DNA of 34,810 bases from Cellulomonas sp. IC4_254 (GTDB lineage: Bacteria > Actinomycetota > Actinomycetes > Actinomycetales > Cellulomonadaceae), in NCBI RefSeq assembly GCF_011603975.1, contig NZ_JAANNB010000014.1:1-34810 (forward strand), written 5' to 3'. Under the pieces are notes generated by a model. That model was not told where the DNA came from. It did not search any database and saw only the letters and a list, made by a program, of their open reading frames with translations. How positions within the stretch are numbered: the first letter of the stretch is position 1; the number at the start of each line of letters is the position of its first letter. The translations under genes were made by a program, and so were the position numbers. Shown here one piece after another: positions 16,115-24,501 of the stretch.

Positions 16115-16536
16115 CCGCTGAGCTCGCCGACGCCCCGCGTCGCACCCACCTGCCCGAGCACCTGCACCTGCGCGCGCCCATGCCGGGCCTCGCCGGGTAC
16201 GAGGACTTCACGCTCACCCCGCTCGACGACGCCGGCGTGCTGTACGCGCTGCGCGCCGAGCCCGCGGGCGCCCGCCCGGTCCGGCTGTTCGTCGTCGACC
16301 CCGACGCGTTCTTCCCGGACTACGACCCCGCGATCGCGGGCGACGTGCTCGCCTCGATCGGCGCCGACGCGGAGCACGCCGTGCGCCTCGTCGTCGTGCG
16401 CCCCGCCGACGGCGGCGAGCCGCCGACCGCGAACCTGCTCGCCCCGCTGGTCGTCGACCCGGCGAGCGGCGCGGCCGTGCAGACCGTGCTCACCGAGGAC
16501 TGGCCGCTGCGGGCCCCGCTCGCACCGGCCGCCTGA
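16111..16536 (+). CDS. fliW: Flagellar assembly factor FliW
   Basis: 141 aa. FliW binds flagellin and, when free, the translational repressor CsrA, so that flagellin synthesis follows secretion. Family features: MPGLAGYEDFTLTPLDD (about 24-40), then FVVDPDAFFPDYDP (about 65-78, the usual PxxFxPDY segment), then the VVVRPADGGEPPTANLLAPL region (about 97-116) matching the FliW T-A-N-L-x-A-P-[LI] motif. Coupled to flgL by ATGA. No csrA follows, although fliW and csrA are neighbours in many genomes. Confidence 0.92.
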   Translation: MTAELADAPRRTHLPEHLHLRAPMPGLAGYEDFTLTPLDDAGVLYALRAEPAGARPVRLFVVDPDAFFPDYDPAIAGDVLASIGADAEHAVRLVVVRPADGGEPPTANLLAPLVVDPASGAAVQTVLTEDWPLRAPLAPAA

Positions 16537-16582
16537 CCGCTCCCCTCCCCCACCCGCCGACCGACCCGACCTGGAGTCCGTG

Positions 16583-17833
16583 ATGACCTCGACCCTCGGC
16601 GCCGACGCCGGGTCCCCGCGCGCCGCGAGCGGCAGCCCGATCCCGATCGGCGGCGGCGAGACCACGGTGCTGCGGCAGCCCGTCGTGCACCACGACCGCT
16701 CCGTGTACGGCTACGCCGTGCGGGTCCTGGTCAGCGGGCCGACCGGCGCCTCCCTGCCCGACGAGAGCACCGAGACCGCCGTCGAGACCGCCTACCGGCG
16801 CCTCGACCTGGCGGGGCTCGCCGGCGACAAGCCGGTGCTGCTGCGGGCGACCGCCGGGCTGCTCGCCGGCACCGCGGCGGTCTGGTACGACGCCGACCGG
16901 CTGATGCTCGAGATCACCCCGTCGCTCGCCCGGCGCCCCGACGTCGACGAGCTGCTCGCCGCCGCCACCGCCCGCGGCAGCCGGCTCGCGCTCGCCGACT
17001 ACGACGGCTCCCTCGCCCAGGACCGGCTGCTGGAGCGGGTGTCGATCGTCAAGGTCGACCTGCAGCGCGGCGCCGACCACTGCGCCGAGCTCGTCGCCCG
17101 CGCGCACGCCGCCGGCGCGACCGTCGTCGCGGAGCACACCGACACCACGGAGCGGCTCGAGACCGCCCAGACCATCGGCGCCGACCTGCTCCAGGGCCCG
17201 ATGTTCCACCGCGACCCCCCGGTCACCCGCCGGTCGTTCTCCGCCGGCGAGCTGCAGTGCCTCGAGCTGCTGCGCGTGCTGTCCGAGGAGCAGGTCGACC
17301 AGCAGACCGTCGTGCGGACCGTCGCCTCCGACCCCGAGCTGTCCATGCGGGTGCTGCACCTGGTGAACTCGTCGGCGTTCGGGCTGCGGCGCGAGATCGA
17401 CTCCGTGCTGCAGGCCGTCGTCCTGGTCGGCCCGCGGCAGCTGCACGCGCTGGCCATCGCGTCGCTCATCGACGCCAAGCCCGCGTCGGTCGGCACCCTG
17501 TGGTCGATCCTGACCCGGGCCATGACCTGCCACGCGATCGCCGGGGACGACGCCGCGTACACGGTCGGCCTGCTGTCCGCCGTGGCCGCCCAGCAGGGCA
17601 TCGACCTCACCGAGCTCGTGTCCCGCACCGGCGTCTCCGACGCGCTCGGCGCGGCGCTGCTGCGCCGCGAGGGCCGGCTGGGCCAGGTGCTCGCGGCCGT
17701 GCTCGCGCACGAGGAGAACGACACCGCGGCCGTCGCCGCCACCGGCCTGGAGCCGTGGGACGTCGCGCACGCCTACCTCGCCGCGGTCCCCAGCGCCCTG
17801 GCGACCGCCACGGCGCTCGCGTTCGGCGAGTAG
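16583..17833 (+). CDS. EAL-HDOD domain protein with degenerate EAL domain
   Basis: 416 aa. An EAL-like domain (about 29-210) followed by an HDOD domain (about 224-400), the YuxH/CdgJ architecture. EAL landmarks are the RQPVV strand (31-35), LEITPS (109-114), KVDL (157-160), VVAEHTD (181-187) and LLQGPMF (202-208). The catalytic motif is lost: GYAVRVL (43-49) replaces YEALxR, and the NxxP position is also not conserved, so c-di-GMP hydrolysis is unlikely. HDOD is recognised by SDPELSMRVLHLVNSSAFG (249-267). ATG 16583 has GGAG 6 bases before it. It lies 46 bases after fliW, probably in the same transcript, so a signalling or scaffold role linked to motility is inferred. Confidence 0.88.
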   Translation: MTSTLGADAGSPRAASGSPIPIGGGETTVLRQPVVHHDRSVYGYAVRVLVSGPTGASLPDESTETAVETAYRRLDLAGLAGDKPVLLRATAGLLAGTAAVWYDADRLMLEITPSLARRPDVDELLAAATARGSRLALADYDGSLAQDRLLERVSIVKVDLQRGADHCAELVARAHAAGATVVAEHTDTTERLETAQTIGADLLQGPMFHRDPPVTRRSFSAGELQCLELLRVLSEEQVDQQTVVRTVASDPELSMRVLHLVNSSAFGLRREIDSVLQAVVLVGPRQLHALAIASLIDAKPASVGTLWSILTRAMTCHAIAGDDAAYTVGLLSAVAAQQGIDLTELVSRTGVSDALGAALLRREGRLGQVLAAVLAHEENDTAAVAATGLEPWDVAHAYLAAVPSALATATALAFGE

Positions 17834-17877
17834 GCCGGCGCGTCCCGGGCACGGCGCGAGCACATAGGGTGAGGGCC

Positions 17878-18120
17878 GTGCCGTCGTTCATCCACCTCGC
17901 CCTGCGCCCGGAGAGCCGCAAGCCCGCCCCGGAGCCGGTCCCGGTGAGCATGCGGCCCGTGTTCCTGGTGGGCATCGCCGCGTGGCTGGTGGCCCTCGTG
18001 GTCGCGGTCGTGCTGTGGCTGACCGACGCCGCCGGCCCGCACGGGGTGTGGGCGTGCGCCACGGGCGCCGCCCTGGGCGCGCTGGGCCTCGCCTGGACCC
18101 GCCGCCGCCCCGGCCGCTAG
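17878..18120 (+). CDS. DUF2530 family small membrane protein
   Basis: 80 aa, GTG start. A cytoplasmic N terminus (about 1-24) is followed by two membrane segments, VFLVGIAAWLVALVVAVVLW (about 28-47) and about 54-73, ending in basic TRRRPGR. This matches the actinobacterial DUF2530 family; function is unknown. TAGGGT at 17865-17870, eight bases before the start codon, looks like a vegetative -10, which would make the mRNA leaderless; GGTGAGGG in the same place could instead be a ribosome site. It has no apparent link to the flagellar genes and ends just before a bidirectional terminator. Confidence 0.75.
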   Translation: MPSFIHLALRPESRKPAPEPVPVSMRPVFLVGIAAWLVALVVAVVLWLTDAAGPHGVWACATGAALGALGLAWTRRRPGR

Positions 18121-18130
18121 CCGGAGATCT

Positions 18131-18194
18131 CGCCGAGCGGGCAGTCCCTGTCCCCTCGCGGCCGCCGGAGGGGACGTCTACTGCCCGCTCGGCG
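18131..18194. terminator. Large two-stage hairpin between converging genes
   Basis: A perfect 15-base-pair outer stem (18131-18145 with 18180-18194) encloses a second perfect 8-base-pair stem (18150-18157 with 18168-18175) with a 10-base GC loop. It separates the plus-strand DUF2530 gene from the minus-strand MFS gene and works symmetrically for both. The right arm includes one base of the MFS stop codon and its last codons. Confidence 0.8.
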
Positions 18195-19404
18195 CGGTCT
18201 CGGCCGCGCGGGCGGCGGCGGCGCGGGCGCGGGTGCCGGCGGTGGCGTGCTCGGACCAGCGCGGGACGAACGCGGCCAGGGCGCCGGCCGCCAGCACGCC
18301 CGCCGCGCCCATCGTGACGATGCCCGCGGCCAGGCTGCCCGCGGCCGCGACCGCCGAGACGACCAGCGGCCCGGCGGCGGCGCCGGAGTCCTGGAACACC
18401 CGCCACACCCCGAGGAACTGCGCGCGGGCGTCCGGCGGCGCGACGTCGGCGCCGAGGGTCATGAGGATGCCGGAGCCGATGCCGTTCCCCAGGCCCATGA
18501 CCATCGCCACGACGGACAGCCCGGCCAGCGTGGACGTCAGCGGCAGCACCGCGATCGCCGCGCCGAGCACCAGCATCGACGGCACGGCCACCCACAGCCG
18601 CCCGCGCCGGTCCATCACCTTCCCGGCCGGGTAGAACAGCAGCATGTCGACGGCGCCCGAGATGCCGAACACCAGGCTGGTGGTCGCCGGCGCGAAGCCG
18701 AGGTGCTCGGACCACAGCGGGAGCACGACCTGCCGGGTGGCCCGGACGGCGCCGACGAGCACCACCGCGAGCCCGAGCGTCGCGAGCAGCCGCCGGTGCC
18801 GGCGCACCAGCCCCGCCGTCGACACCCGGGGGCGGGCCCGGGCGGCCGGGTGCCGGTCGTCCACGTCGCGCGCGAACCCGACCACCGCCGCAGCGGCCAC
18901 CGTGGTGCCCACCGCGAGCCAGAACACCGAGCGCAGGTCCGCGACGTGCAGCACGGCCGCGCCGAGGAACGGCCCGAGGAACACGCCGATCCGCGACACC
19001 CCGCCGAGGGTGGACAGCGCCCGCGCCCGGTTCACGACCGGCACGACCTCGGTCAGGTAGGCCTGCCGGGCCAGGTGGAACACGGCCGACGCGGCGCCGG
19101 TCAGCAGCACCCCGACCGCCAGCACCGGCAGGGTGGGCGCGAGGGCGCCGATCGTGAGCGCGACGCACGCGACGAGCGCTGCGACCAGCATCGCCCGGCG
19201 GTCCCCGACCCGGGCGGCGAGCGCGCCCGCGGGCACGTCGCCGAGGATCTGCCCGACGCCGACCAGCGCCACCACGAGCGCGGCCTGGTCGAGCCGCGCG
19301 CCCATCCCCGCGGCGACCAGCGCGACGACCGGGGTGACGGCGCCGAGCCCCGTCTCGTAGAGCAGGGCGGGCAGGTAGGCCGAGGTCAGCAGGCTGCGGG
19401 TCAT
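18178..19404 (-). CDS. Major facilitator superfamily transporter
   Basis: 408 aa with about 12 hydrophobic segments. The MFS loop motif is seen as GALAARVGDRR (60-70) after the second segment and echoed in the second half as GKVMDRRGRLW, the usual internal duplication. The C-terminal 25 residues are a cytoplasmic Ala/Arg tail. The substrate cannot be told from sequence; drug or metabolite efflux is common for this type. ATG 19404 overlaps the upstream sacsin-like gene's stop (ATGA), making it the last gene of a coupled four-gene operon. A much longer open frame extending upstream is a read-through of other genes, not a start. Confidence 0.88.
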   Translation of the reverse strand: MTRSLLTSAYLPALLYETGLGAVTPVVALVAAGMGARLDQAALVVALVGVGQILGDVPAGALAARVGDRRAMLVAALVACVALTIGALAPTLPVLAVGVLLTGAASAVFHLARQAYLTEVVPVVNRARALSTLGGVSRIGVFLGPFLGAAVLHVADLRSVFWLAVGTTVAAAAVVGFARDVDDRHPAARARPRVSTAGLVRRHRRLLATLGLAVVLVGAVRATRQVVLPLWSEHLGFAPATTSLVFGISGAVDMLLFYPAGKVMDRRGRLWVAVPSMLVLGAAIAVLPLTSTLAGLSVVAMVMGLGNGIGSGILMTLGADVAPPDARAQFLGVWRVFQDSGAAAGPLVVSAVAAAGSLAAGIVTMGAAGVLAAGALAAFVPRWSEHATAGTRARAAAARAAETAPSGQ

Positions 19405-22400
19405 CGGCCGTCCATCATGCCCCCGTCGTCGGCGACCTGCTCCACGGCGAGCTCGGCCGCGCGCGCCGGCTCCACCAGGACGAGCTCCACCGCGTGCCGC
19501 AGCCGCCACACGCCGCACGCCTGCGCCAGCCCGCGCGCGAGCCCGGCGAGGTGGGTGGCGTGCACGATCGCGTCGGGGCCGGAGCCGTCCACCCACCAGT
19601 CGACCGGCACCCCGTCGACCCGCAACGACTCGTGCTCGATCCAGGTGTCCGGCACGTCGGGCAGCAGCGCGCGCACCGCGTCCGGGGTCGCGGACAGCAC
19701 CCCGGCGTCGTCGCCGTCCCGCTCGTCGACCACGCCGTCCGCGAGGTCGCCGGCCAGCGGGACGCCGAGCAGCTCGGCCAGGTCCTCGGGGTCCGCCGGC
19801 CCGGCCAGCGGCACCATCGCGGCGACGTCGGCCCGCTGCCACCACATCGGCGACGGGGCCACCGCCGCGTCCTCGGCGTGCACCAGGGCGACCCGGTCCG
19901 GCGCGACCAGCGCGGGCAGCACGTCGAGGTCCGGCAGCGCGTCGGCGTCGGCGCGCGCGTCGGCGCCGGCGTCCGACGCGGCCAGCCCGGCCCACGCCGA
20001 CCAGACCGCGGCGGCGAGGTCGAGGTCGACGCGACCGCCCACCGGGGCGGCGGCGCGCAGCAGCGGGTCCCACGCGCCCGGCGGCACCGCGCCGAGCGAC
20101 GCGACCCCGCCGAGCGCCGCCTGGGCGGCCGGGTCCAGCGCGGCGACCTCGGCCGGCGGCGGCGGCAGCAGCCGGGCGACGACGGGCTCCGCGCCGGCGA
20201 CCGCGAACGGCGCGGCCAGCGGCAGACCGGACCGGTGCCGCAGCCACCACGCGGTGTAGCCGGGCGCCGACCGGCCGCCGACCCGCACCTCGTCCAGCAG
20301 CGCGCGGCGCAGCGGTCCCGGCTCCGCGAGCCGGGCGAGCACGGCGGGCCAGGCGCCCGGGTCGGCGGCGTCCAGGTCGGCGACCACCAGCACCTCGGGC
20401 AGGGTCTCCCCCTCCCCGACCGCCGCCGCGACGGCGGCGACCCAGCCGTCCCAGCCGTCCAGCGCGTCGGTCACCAGGTCGGCGTCGTCCTCGGCGAACC
20501 CGAGGTCGTCGACCGAGGTCACGACGTCGGTGAGCAGCAGCGGCACCAGGTCGGCGCGCACCCCCGCGGCGGCGAGCGCGTCGGCGCCCCACCGCTCGAC
20601 GGCGTCCGCCGCGACCGGCGCCAGCACCCGCGGGTCGAGCAGCCGGGCGGCCGTGGACCCGGGCAGCACCAGGCCGTGCGCGGGCGTCGGCTCGTCGTCC
20701 GCCGCGCGCAGGGTCAGCAGCCCGAGGACGGCGCGCTCGGCCGGCACCGGCTCGCCGTCCGGGGCCACGGTCCCGTCCGCCACCGCCGCACGCACCAGGG
20801 CGAGCACCGCGTCGCTCACCTGCTCGGCGGCGTCGACGTCGTCCTCGTCGGCCTGGTCCAGCACGGCCTGCCGGACGCCCGGGTGCACGAGCAGCGCCGC
20901 CGGGTCCGCGGGCGACGCACCCAGCCGCTCCAGCACCTCGTGGGCCGCGGCAGGGTGGACCAGCCGCACGCCCCACCGGCCGAGGACGGCGAGCGCGGCG
21001 GCGACCGGTCCGGCCGGGTCGAGGGCACCGGCGACCGGCAGCAGCAGCCCTCGCGCGCCCCGCACCACCCGGCCGTCGGCCAGCGGCACCGGCAGCGCGG
21101 CCAGGGCCTCGCGCACGAGCGGGTCGCCGACGGCGGGCGCCAGGGCGGCGTACAGGGCACGCCACCGCGCGGGCGGCAGGCCGGACGCGGCGGGCAGCTC
21201 CTCGACGCACTCGGCCGCCTCGCGGACCTCGACCCCCAGGGCGCGCGCCGCGGCCAGGCCGCCCTCCGGCAGCACGACGAGACCGGCGAACCACGGCGCC
21301 AGGGCGCGGGTCAGCTCGGGGGCGTGCGGCCCGGCGAGCGCCACGGCGCGCTGCGGCTCGACCAGCGCGGCGGGGTCGGGGCCGGCGGGTGCGTCCTCGC
21401 CCCGCGCGGGCGGCAGCAGCGGCGTGCGGGACAGCGCCGCCACGAGCCGTGGGCGCAGCGCCGCGTCCAGGTCGCCCGCCGGCAACCCGCGCGGCACGAG
21501 GCGCAGCGCGTCCTCGCCGTCGGCGGCGCACGCGGCGGCCAGCCGGGCGTACCCCTCGGCGGCGACGTCGAGCAGCGCGTCGGTCGCGGGGCCCCGGGCG
21601 GCGTGCCGCCGGGTCGGGTCGAGCGGGACGGTCGCGACCAGCAGGGCCGGGAGGTCGAGGGTGTCGTCGGTGGGCGTCGGCGCGTGCAGCACCCGCTGCC
21701 AGGGCGCGCCGCCGGCCGGACCGCCGGGCGGGGCCCCGGTGAGCGCGGCGAACAGGTCGCCGTCGCCGCCCGGCTCCGCGAGGCCGGCGGATCCCGTCGA
21801 GGCCGGTACGCGTTCCTGACCCCCTCGCGCGGAGGTGCCGGCCTCGCGGGACGGCACGGCCCAGGTGACGCGCCAGCGACGGCGGGAGCGCTCCTCGACG
21901 GGCCGGTCGGCGAGCAGGCCGGGGTCGAGCTCGCCCTCCACGGTCAGCCGGCGCCACCGGCGGTCGACGTCGGCGACCCGGCGGCGGTGGCCGGTGACGT
22001 CGTCCTCGACCACGACCTCGGTCAGCCCGGGCAGGGCCAGCAGCAGCGCGTCGCCGACCTCGGCGAGCATCGCGCGCACCGCGTCCACCGCCGCGCCGTC
22101 GCGCAGCGCGAGCACCACGGCGGTGTCGTAGCCCCCGGGCGGGCGGCCGGCGTCCTCGCGGGGCAGCCGCAGCGCGGGCAGCGAGCCCTCGCGCCGGGCG
22201 ACCTCGTCGGCCAGCCGCGGCTCGTCGACGGCCGCCAGGGCCAGGTCGCGCCGGGTGTCGTCCAGCGAGAACCGCACGGCGCCCGACGTGGACAGCACCC
22301 GGACCTCGTCGGCGACCGCGCGCACCGCGGCGAAGCCGACGCCGAACCGCCCGACCAGCCCGGGCCCCGGCGCCGCGCCGCGGTCGTGGCCCGGCCAGTC

Positions 22401-22880
22401 CCGGGTCGCGGAGGCGCGCATCGCCGCCATCGAGTGCACGCCCGCGGCGTCCAGCGGGGCACCGGTGTTGGCGGCCACCAGCACGGCGCCCCCGGCCGGT
22501 CCCGGCACACGGGGGTCGGCGTCGGCGTCGGCGGCGCCGACGACGCCCCGGCCAGGCGCACCGCCCCCGTCCGCCCGGTCCGCACCGGCGTCGTCGCCAC
22601 GGCGGGGCGCGCCGTGGTCGTCGGCCCGCCCCGCCCCGGCGTCGTCCTGCGCGAGCGCGGCGGCCGTCGTCAGCCGCAGCAGCAGCCGCCCGGGTGTCCC
22701 CGCGCGCACGGCGGCGTCCGCGGCGTTCTGCGCGAGCTCGACCACCACGCGGTCGCGGTAGTACCCGCGGGCGTGGTCCTCCTCGGTGTTCGCGTCCTCG
22801 CGCAGGCGCGCCGGGTCGGCGCGCCACGTCCCCAGCACCCGCTCGCGCAGCGCGCGCGTGCCGAAGACGTCGGCGGTCAC
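19401..22880 (-). CDS. Large sacsin N-terminal ATPase-like (GHKL) protein
   Basis: 1159 aa. The N-terminal 230 residues resemble the Hsp90-like ATPase domain of sacsin: the N box VVELAQNAADA (46-56) with the magnesium-binding Asn, and GRFGVGF (177-183) for the ATP lid. The G1 box reads VAANTGAPLD (135-144), lacking the usual Asp-Asn-Gly. A low-complexity Asp/Gly/Ala/Arg insertion (about 78-128) lies between them. The remaining 900 residues are Ala/Leu/Val/Pro-rich without a recognisable domain. GTG 22880 overlaps the DUF3027 stop (GTGA). The role is unknown; chaperone-like or nucleic-acid-associated ATPase activity is only suggested by the fold. Confidence 0.82.
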   Translation of the reverse strand: MTADVFGTRALRERVLGTWRADPARLREDANTEEDHARGYYRDRVVVELAQNAADAAVRAGTPGRLLLRLTTAAALAQDDAGAGRADDHGAPRRGDDAGADRADGGGAPGRGVVGAADADADPRVPGPAGGAVLVAANTGAPLDAAGVHSMAAMRASATRDWPGHDRGAAPGPGLVGRFGVGFAAVRAVADEVRVLSTSGAVRFSLDDTRRDLALAAVDEPRLADEVARREGSLPALRLPREDAGRPPGGYDTAVVLALRDGAAVDAVRAMLAEVGDALLLALPGLTEVVVEDDVTGHRRRVADVDRRWRRLTVEGELDPGLLADRPVEERSRRRWRVTWAVPSREAGTSARGGQERVPASTGSAGLAEPGGDGDLFAALTGAPPGGPAGGAPWQRVLHAPTPTDDTLDLPALLVATVPLDPTRRHAARGPATDALLDVAAEGYARLAAACAADGEDALRLVPRGLPAGDLDAALRPRLVAALSRTPLLPPARGEDAPAGPDPAALVEPQRAVALAGPHAPELTRALAPWFAGLVVLPEGGLAAARALGVEVREAAECVEELPAASGLPPARWRALYAALAPAVGDPLVREALAALPVPLADGRVVRGARGLLLPVAGALDPAGPVAAALAVLGRWGVRLVHPAAAHEVLERLGASPADPAALLVHPGVRQAVLDQADEDDVDAAEQVSDAVLALVRAAVADGTVAPDGEPVPAERAVLGLLTLRAADDEPTPAHGLVLPGSTAARLLDPRVLAPVAADAVERWGADALAAAGVRADLVPLLLTDVVTSVDDLGFAEDDADLVTDALDGWDGWVAAVAAAVGEGETLPEVLVVADLDAADPGAWPAVLARLAEPGPLRRALLDEVRVGGRSAPGYTAWWLRHRSGLPLAAPFAVAGAEPVVARLLPPPPAEVAALDPAAQAALGGVASLGAVPPGAWDPLLRAAAPVGGRVDLDLAAAVWSAWAGLAASDAGADARADADALPDLDVLPALVAPDRVALVHAEDAAVAPSPMWWQRADVAAMVPLAGPADPEDLAELLGVPLAGDLADGVVDERDGDDAGVLSATPDAVRALLPDVPDTWIEHESLRVDGVPVDWWVDGSGPDAIVHATHLAGLARGLAQACGVWRLRHAVELVLVEPARAAELAVEQVADDGGMMDGR

Positions 22881-23977
22881 GACCGGGGCTCGTCCTCCGC
22901 GGGCGGCGCGGCCTCGGCCGGCTCGTCCTCGGCAGCGGCGTCCTCGGTCACGGCGCCCGCGCCCACGGCGTCCGCACCCACGGCGTCGGCGTCCGCAGCG
23001 TCAGCGCCCGCGGCCTCCGCGCTGTCGGCCGTCGCGGAACCGTCCTGGTCCGCGACCACCTCGACCTCGACGGTCACGGTCTCGACGGTCGCCTCGACGA
23101 CCACGGCCGGCTCGGCCGCGTCGCCCGCAGCGCCCGCGCCGGTGTCGGCGAGGTCCGCGGCACCCGGCCCGGCGTCGCCCGCGCCCACGTCCCCGGCGTC
23201 GCCCGCGCCCCCGGCACGCCCGGCCCCGACGACCTGCGCCGTCGGGAGCACGTCGAGCTCGCGCGCCACCGGCACGTCCGGCCACTCGGACGGCCGCGGC
23301 TCCACGTCGGTCTCCGAGTGCGCGCCGCAGCCGTGCTCGAGCGCGACGACCTTGCCGTCGTCCGGCGACCACGCGTTGACGCACACGCCGAACACGGTGC
23401 CGAGCGGGCCCTGGAGCGGCACGAGGAACCCGCAGGTCATGCACGGCTCGGCGGACGCCACCGCGCCCGCGGACGCGGGACCCTGCTTGGAGCGGTACCA
23501 GCGCTCGGCGGCCTCGGCGATGCCCACGGGCGACAGCACCCGGTTGCGGGCCAGCGCGAGCTCGCCGATCGCGACGTCGTCGATCTCCGGGTCGCCGGTC
23601 GGGGTGAAGCCGGGCTCGAGGCGCGGGTCGTCCGCGCGGAACGGCAGCACGTCGCCGGGGCCGAGGTCGCCGGGGCGCAGCCGCTCGTCCCACGGCACCC
23701 AGGCGGGCGCGAGGACGGCGTCGTCGCCGGGCAGCAGCACGGCCTCGCAGACCGTCGCCTTGCGGGCGCGCGGCACCCGGGACAGCGTCACGGTCCACAC
23801 CCAGCCGCGGTAGCCCTTGGCGGTGCAGGCGAACCGGTGCGAGACGAGCCGGTCGGCGTCGACGGTGTAGCCGAGGTGCTCGCCGACGTCCTGCGGGTGC
23901 TCGGCGAGCTCGAGCGCGGCCTCGCGGGCGAGGTCGACGGCGCCGCCGAGCACGGCGTCCTGGGTCGCGGTCGCCAT
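22877..23977 (-). CDS. DUF3027 domain protein
   Basis: 366 aa. Residues 1-240 match the actinobacterial DUF3027 family: ARRAL-type N-terminal helix, VSHRFACTAKGYRGWVWTVT (45-64), LSPVGIAEAAERWYRSKQGP (148-167), and a Cys set at 179, 182, 199 and 217 (CMTC, CVNAW, HGCGAH) that could bind zinc. Residues about 250-366 are a long Ala/Gly/Asp/Glu-rich tail, probably disordered. Function is unknown. ATG 23977 lies 2 bases after the cold-shock gene stop; the 3' end overlaps the sacsin-like gene. The steady neighbour in actinobacteria is a cold-shock gene, which suggests an RNA- or stress-linked role (inference). Confidence 0.88.
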   Translation of the reverse strand: MATATQDAVLGGAVDLAREAALELAEHPQDVGEHLGYTVDADRLVSHRFACTAKGYRGWVWTVTLSRVPRARKATVCEAVLLPGDDAVLAPAWVPWDERLRPGDLGPGDVLPFRADDPRLEPGFTPTGDPEIDDVAIGELALARNRVLSPVGIAEAAERWYRSKQGPASAGAVASAEPCMTCGFLVPLQGPLGTVFGVCVNAWSPDDGKVVALEHGCGAHSETDVEPRPSEWPDVPVARELDVLPTAQVVGAGRAGGAGDAGDVGAGDAGPGAADLADTGAGAAGDAAEPAVVVEATVETVTVEVEVVADQDGSATADSAEAAGADAADADAVGADAVGAGAVTEDAAAEDEPAEAAPPAEDEPRS

Positions 23978-23979
23978 GC

Positions 23980-24363
23980 TCAGGCCTCGAGGTCGTCGGC
24001 GACGGCGCGCAGCAGGGTGGCGACCTGCTCGGCGCGGGACTTCTCCGGGCGGCGGCCGCGGCGCAGGTCGTTGCCGACCCGGTCGAGCACCTTGATGAGG
24101 TCCTCGACGATGACGGCCATGTCGTCGGCGGGCTTGCGCTGGACCGCGGCCACGGACGGGACCGGGTCGAGCAGCTTGACCGCGAGCGCCTGCGGACCAC
24201 GGCGGCCGTCGGCCACGCCGAAGTCCACCCGGGTGCCGGGCTTGGGCGTGCCGATCCCCGCGGGCAGCGCGGACGCGTGCAGGAACACCTCGGTGCCGTC
24301 GTCGGCGGCGATGAAGCCGAAGCCGCGATCGGTGTCGAACCACTTGACCTTGCCGGTGGGCAC
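23980..24363 (-). CDS. Cold-shock domain protein with C-terminal extension
   Basis: 127 aa. The first 67 residues form the OB-fold cold-shock domain that binds single-stranded RNA/DNA: GKVKWFD (4-10), RNP1 RGFGFI (13-18), RNP2 VFLHAS (26-31). An added C-terminal region (about 70-127) is helical and charged (MAVIVEDLIKVLDRVGNDLR), unlike the 67-70 aa CspA type. The start is GTG 24363 with AGGGG 7 bases upstream; earlier in-frame starts would lie within the leader. First gene of the csp-DUF3027-sacsin-MFS unit. Confidence 0.92.
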   Translation of the reverse strand: MPTGKVKWFDTDRGFGFIAADDGTEVFLHASALPAGIGTPKPGTRVDFGVADGRRGPQALAVKLLDPVPSVAAVQRKPADDMAVIVEDLIKVLDRVGNDLRRGRRPEKSRAEQVATLLRAVADDLEA

Positions 24364-24415
24364 TGCGATCCCCTGTGCTCGTCGGAACTCGCGCGGCGTC
24401 GCGCCGCACGTCACC

Positions 24416-24421
24416 AGGCTA
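24416..24421 (-). promoter_or_regulatory. Probable -10 element of the cold-shock operon
   Basis: On the minus strand GGTAGCCTGG gives a TAGCCT hexamer (TAnnnT) about 53 bases before the GTG start. No convincing -35 is seen at the right distance, as is common in actinobacteria. The leader between can form a small GC hairpin around GGCGCGACGCCGCG (about 24391-24407). Confidence 0.35.
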
Positions 24422-24483
24422 CCGGTCGCACCGCCCGCGCAGCGCGCGACTCCGCCCCCGGCGAACCCCCACGGACCCCGCGG

Positions 24484-24497
24484 GCCCGCGCGCGGGC
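24484..24497 (-). terminator. Short palindrome after the EAL-HDOD gene
   Basis: GCCCGCGCGCGGGC is a perfect 14-base palindrome 4 bases after the stop of the EAL-HDOD gene, embedded in an all-GC stretch. It may terminate that transcript before the cold-shock promoter. Weak evidence because such palindromes are frequent at this base composition. Confidence 0.3.
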
Positions 24498-24501
24498 GAG
24501 C

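Noticed and set aside
18178-22827. A 4.6-kb minus-strand open frame that includes the MFS transporter
   Set aside because: Only the last 408 codons read as a protein (MFS). The upstream part is an Arg/Gly-rich shadow of the sacsin-like gene, which explains the same bases in another frame with recognisable motifs.
19494-23813. A 4.3-kb plus-strand open frame
   Set aside because: It is antisense to the sacsin-like and DUF3027 genes, Arg/Gly/Pro-rich, and has no domain; long antisense frames are expected at about 75% G+C.
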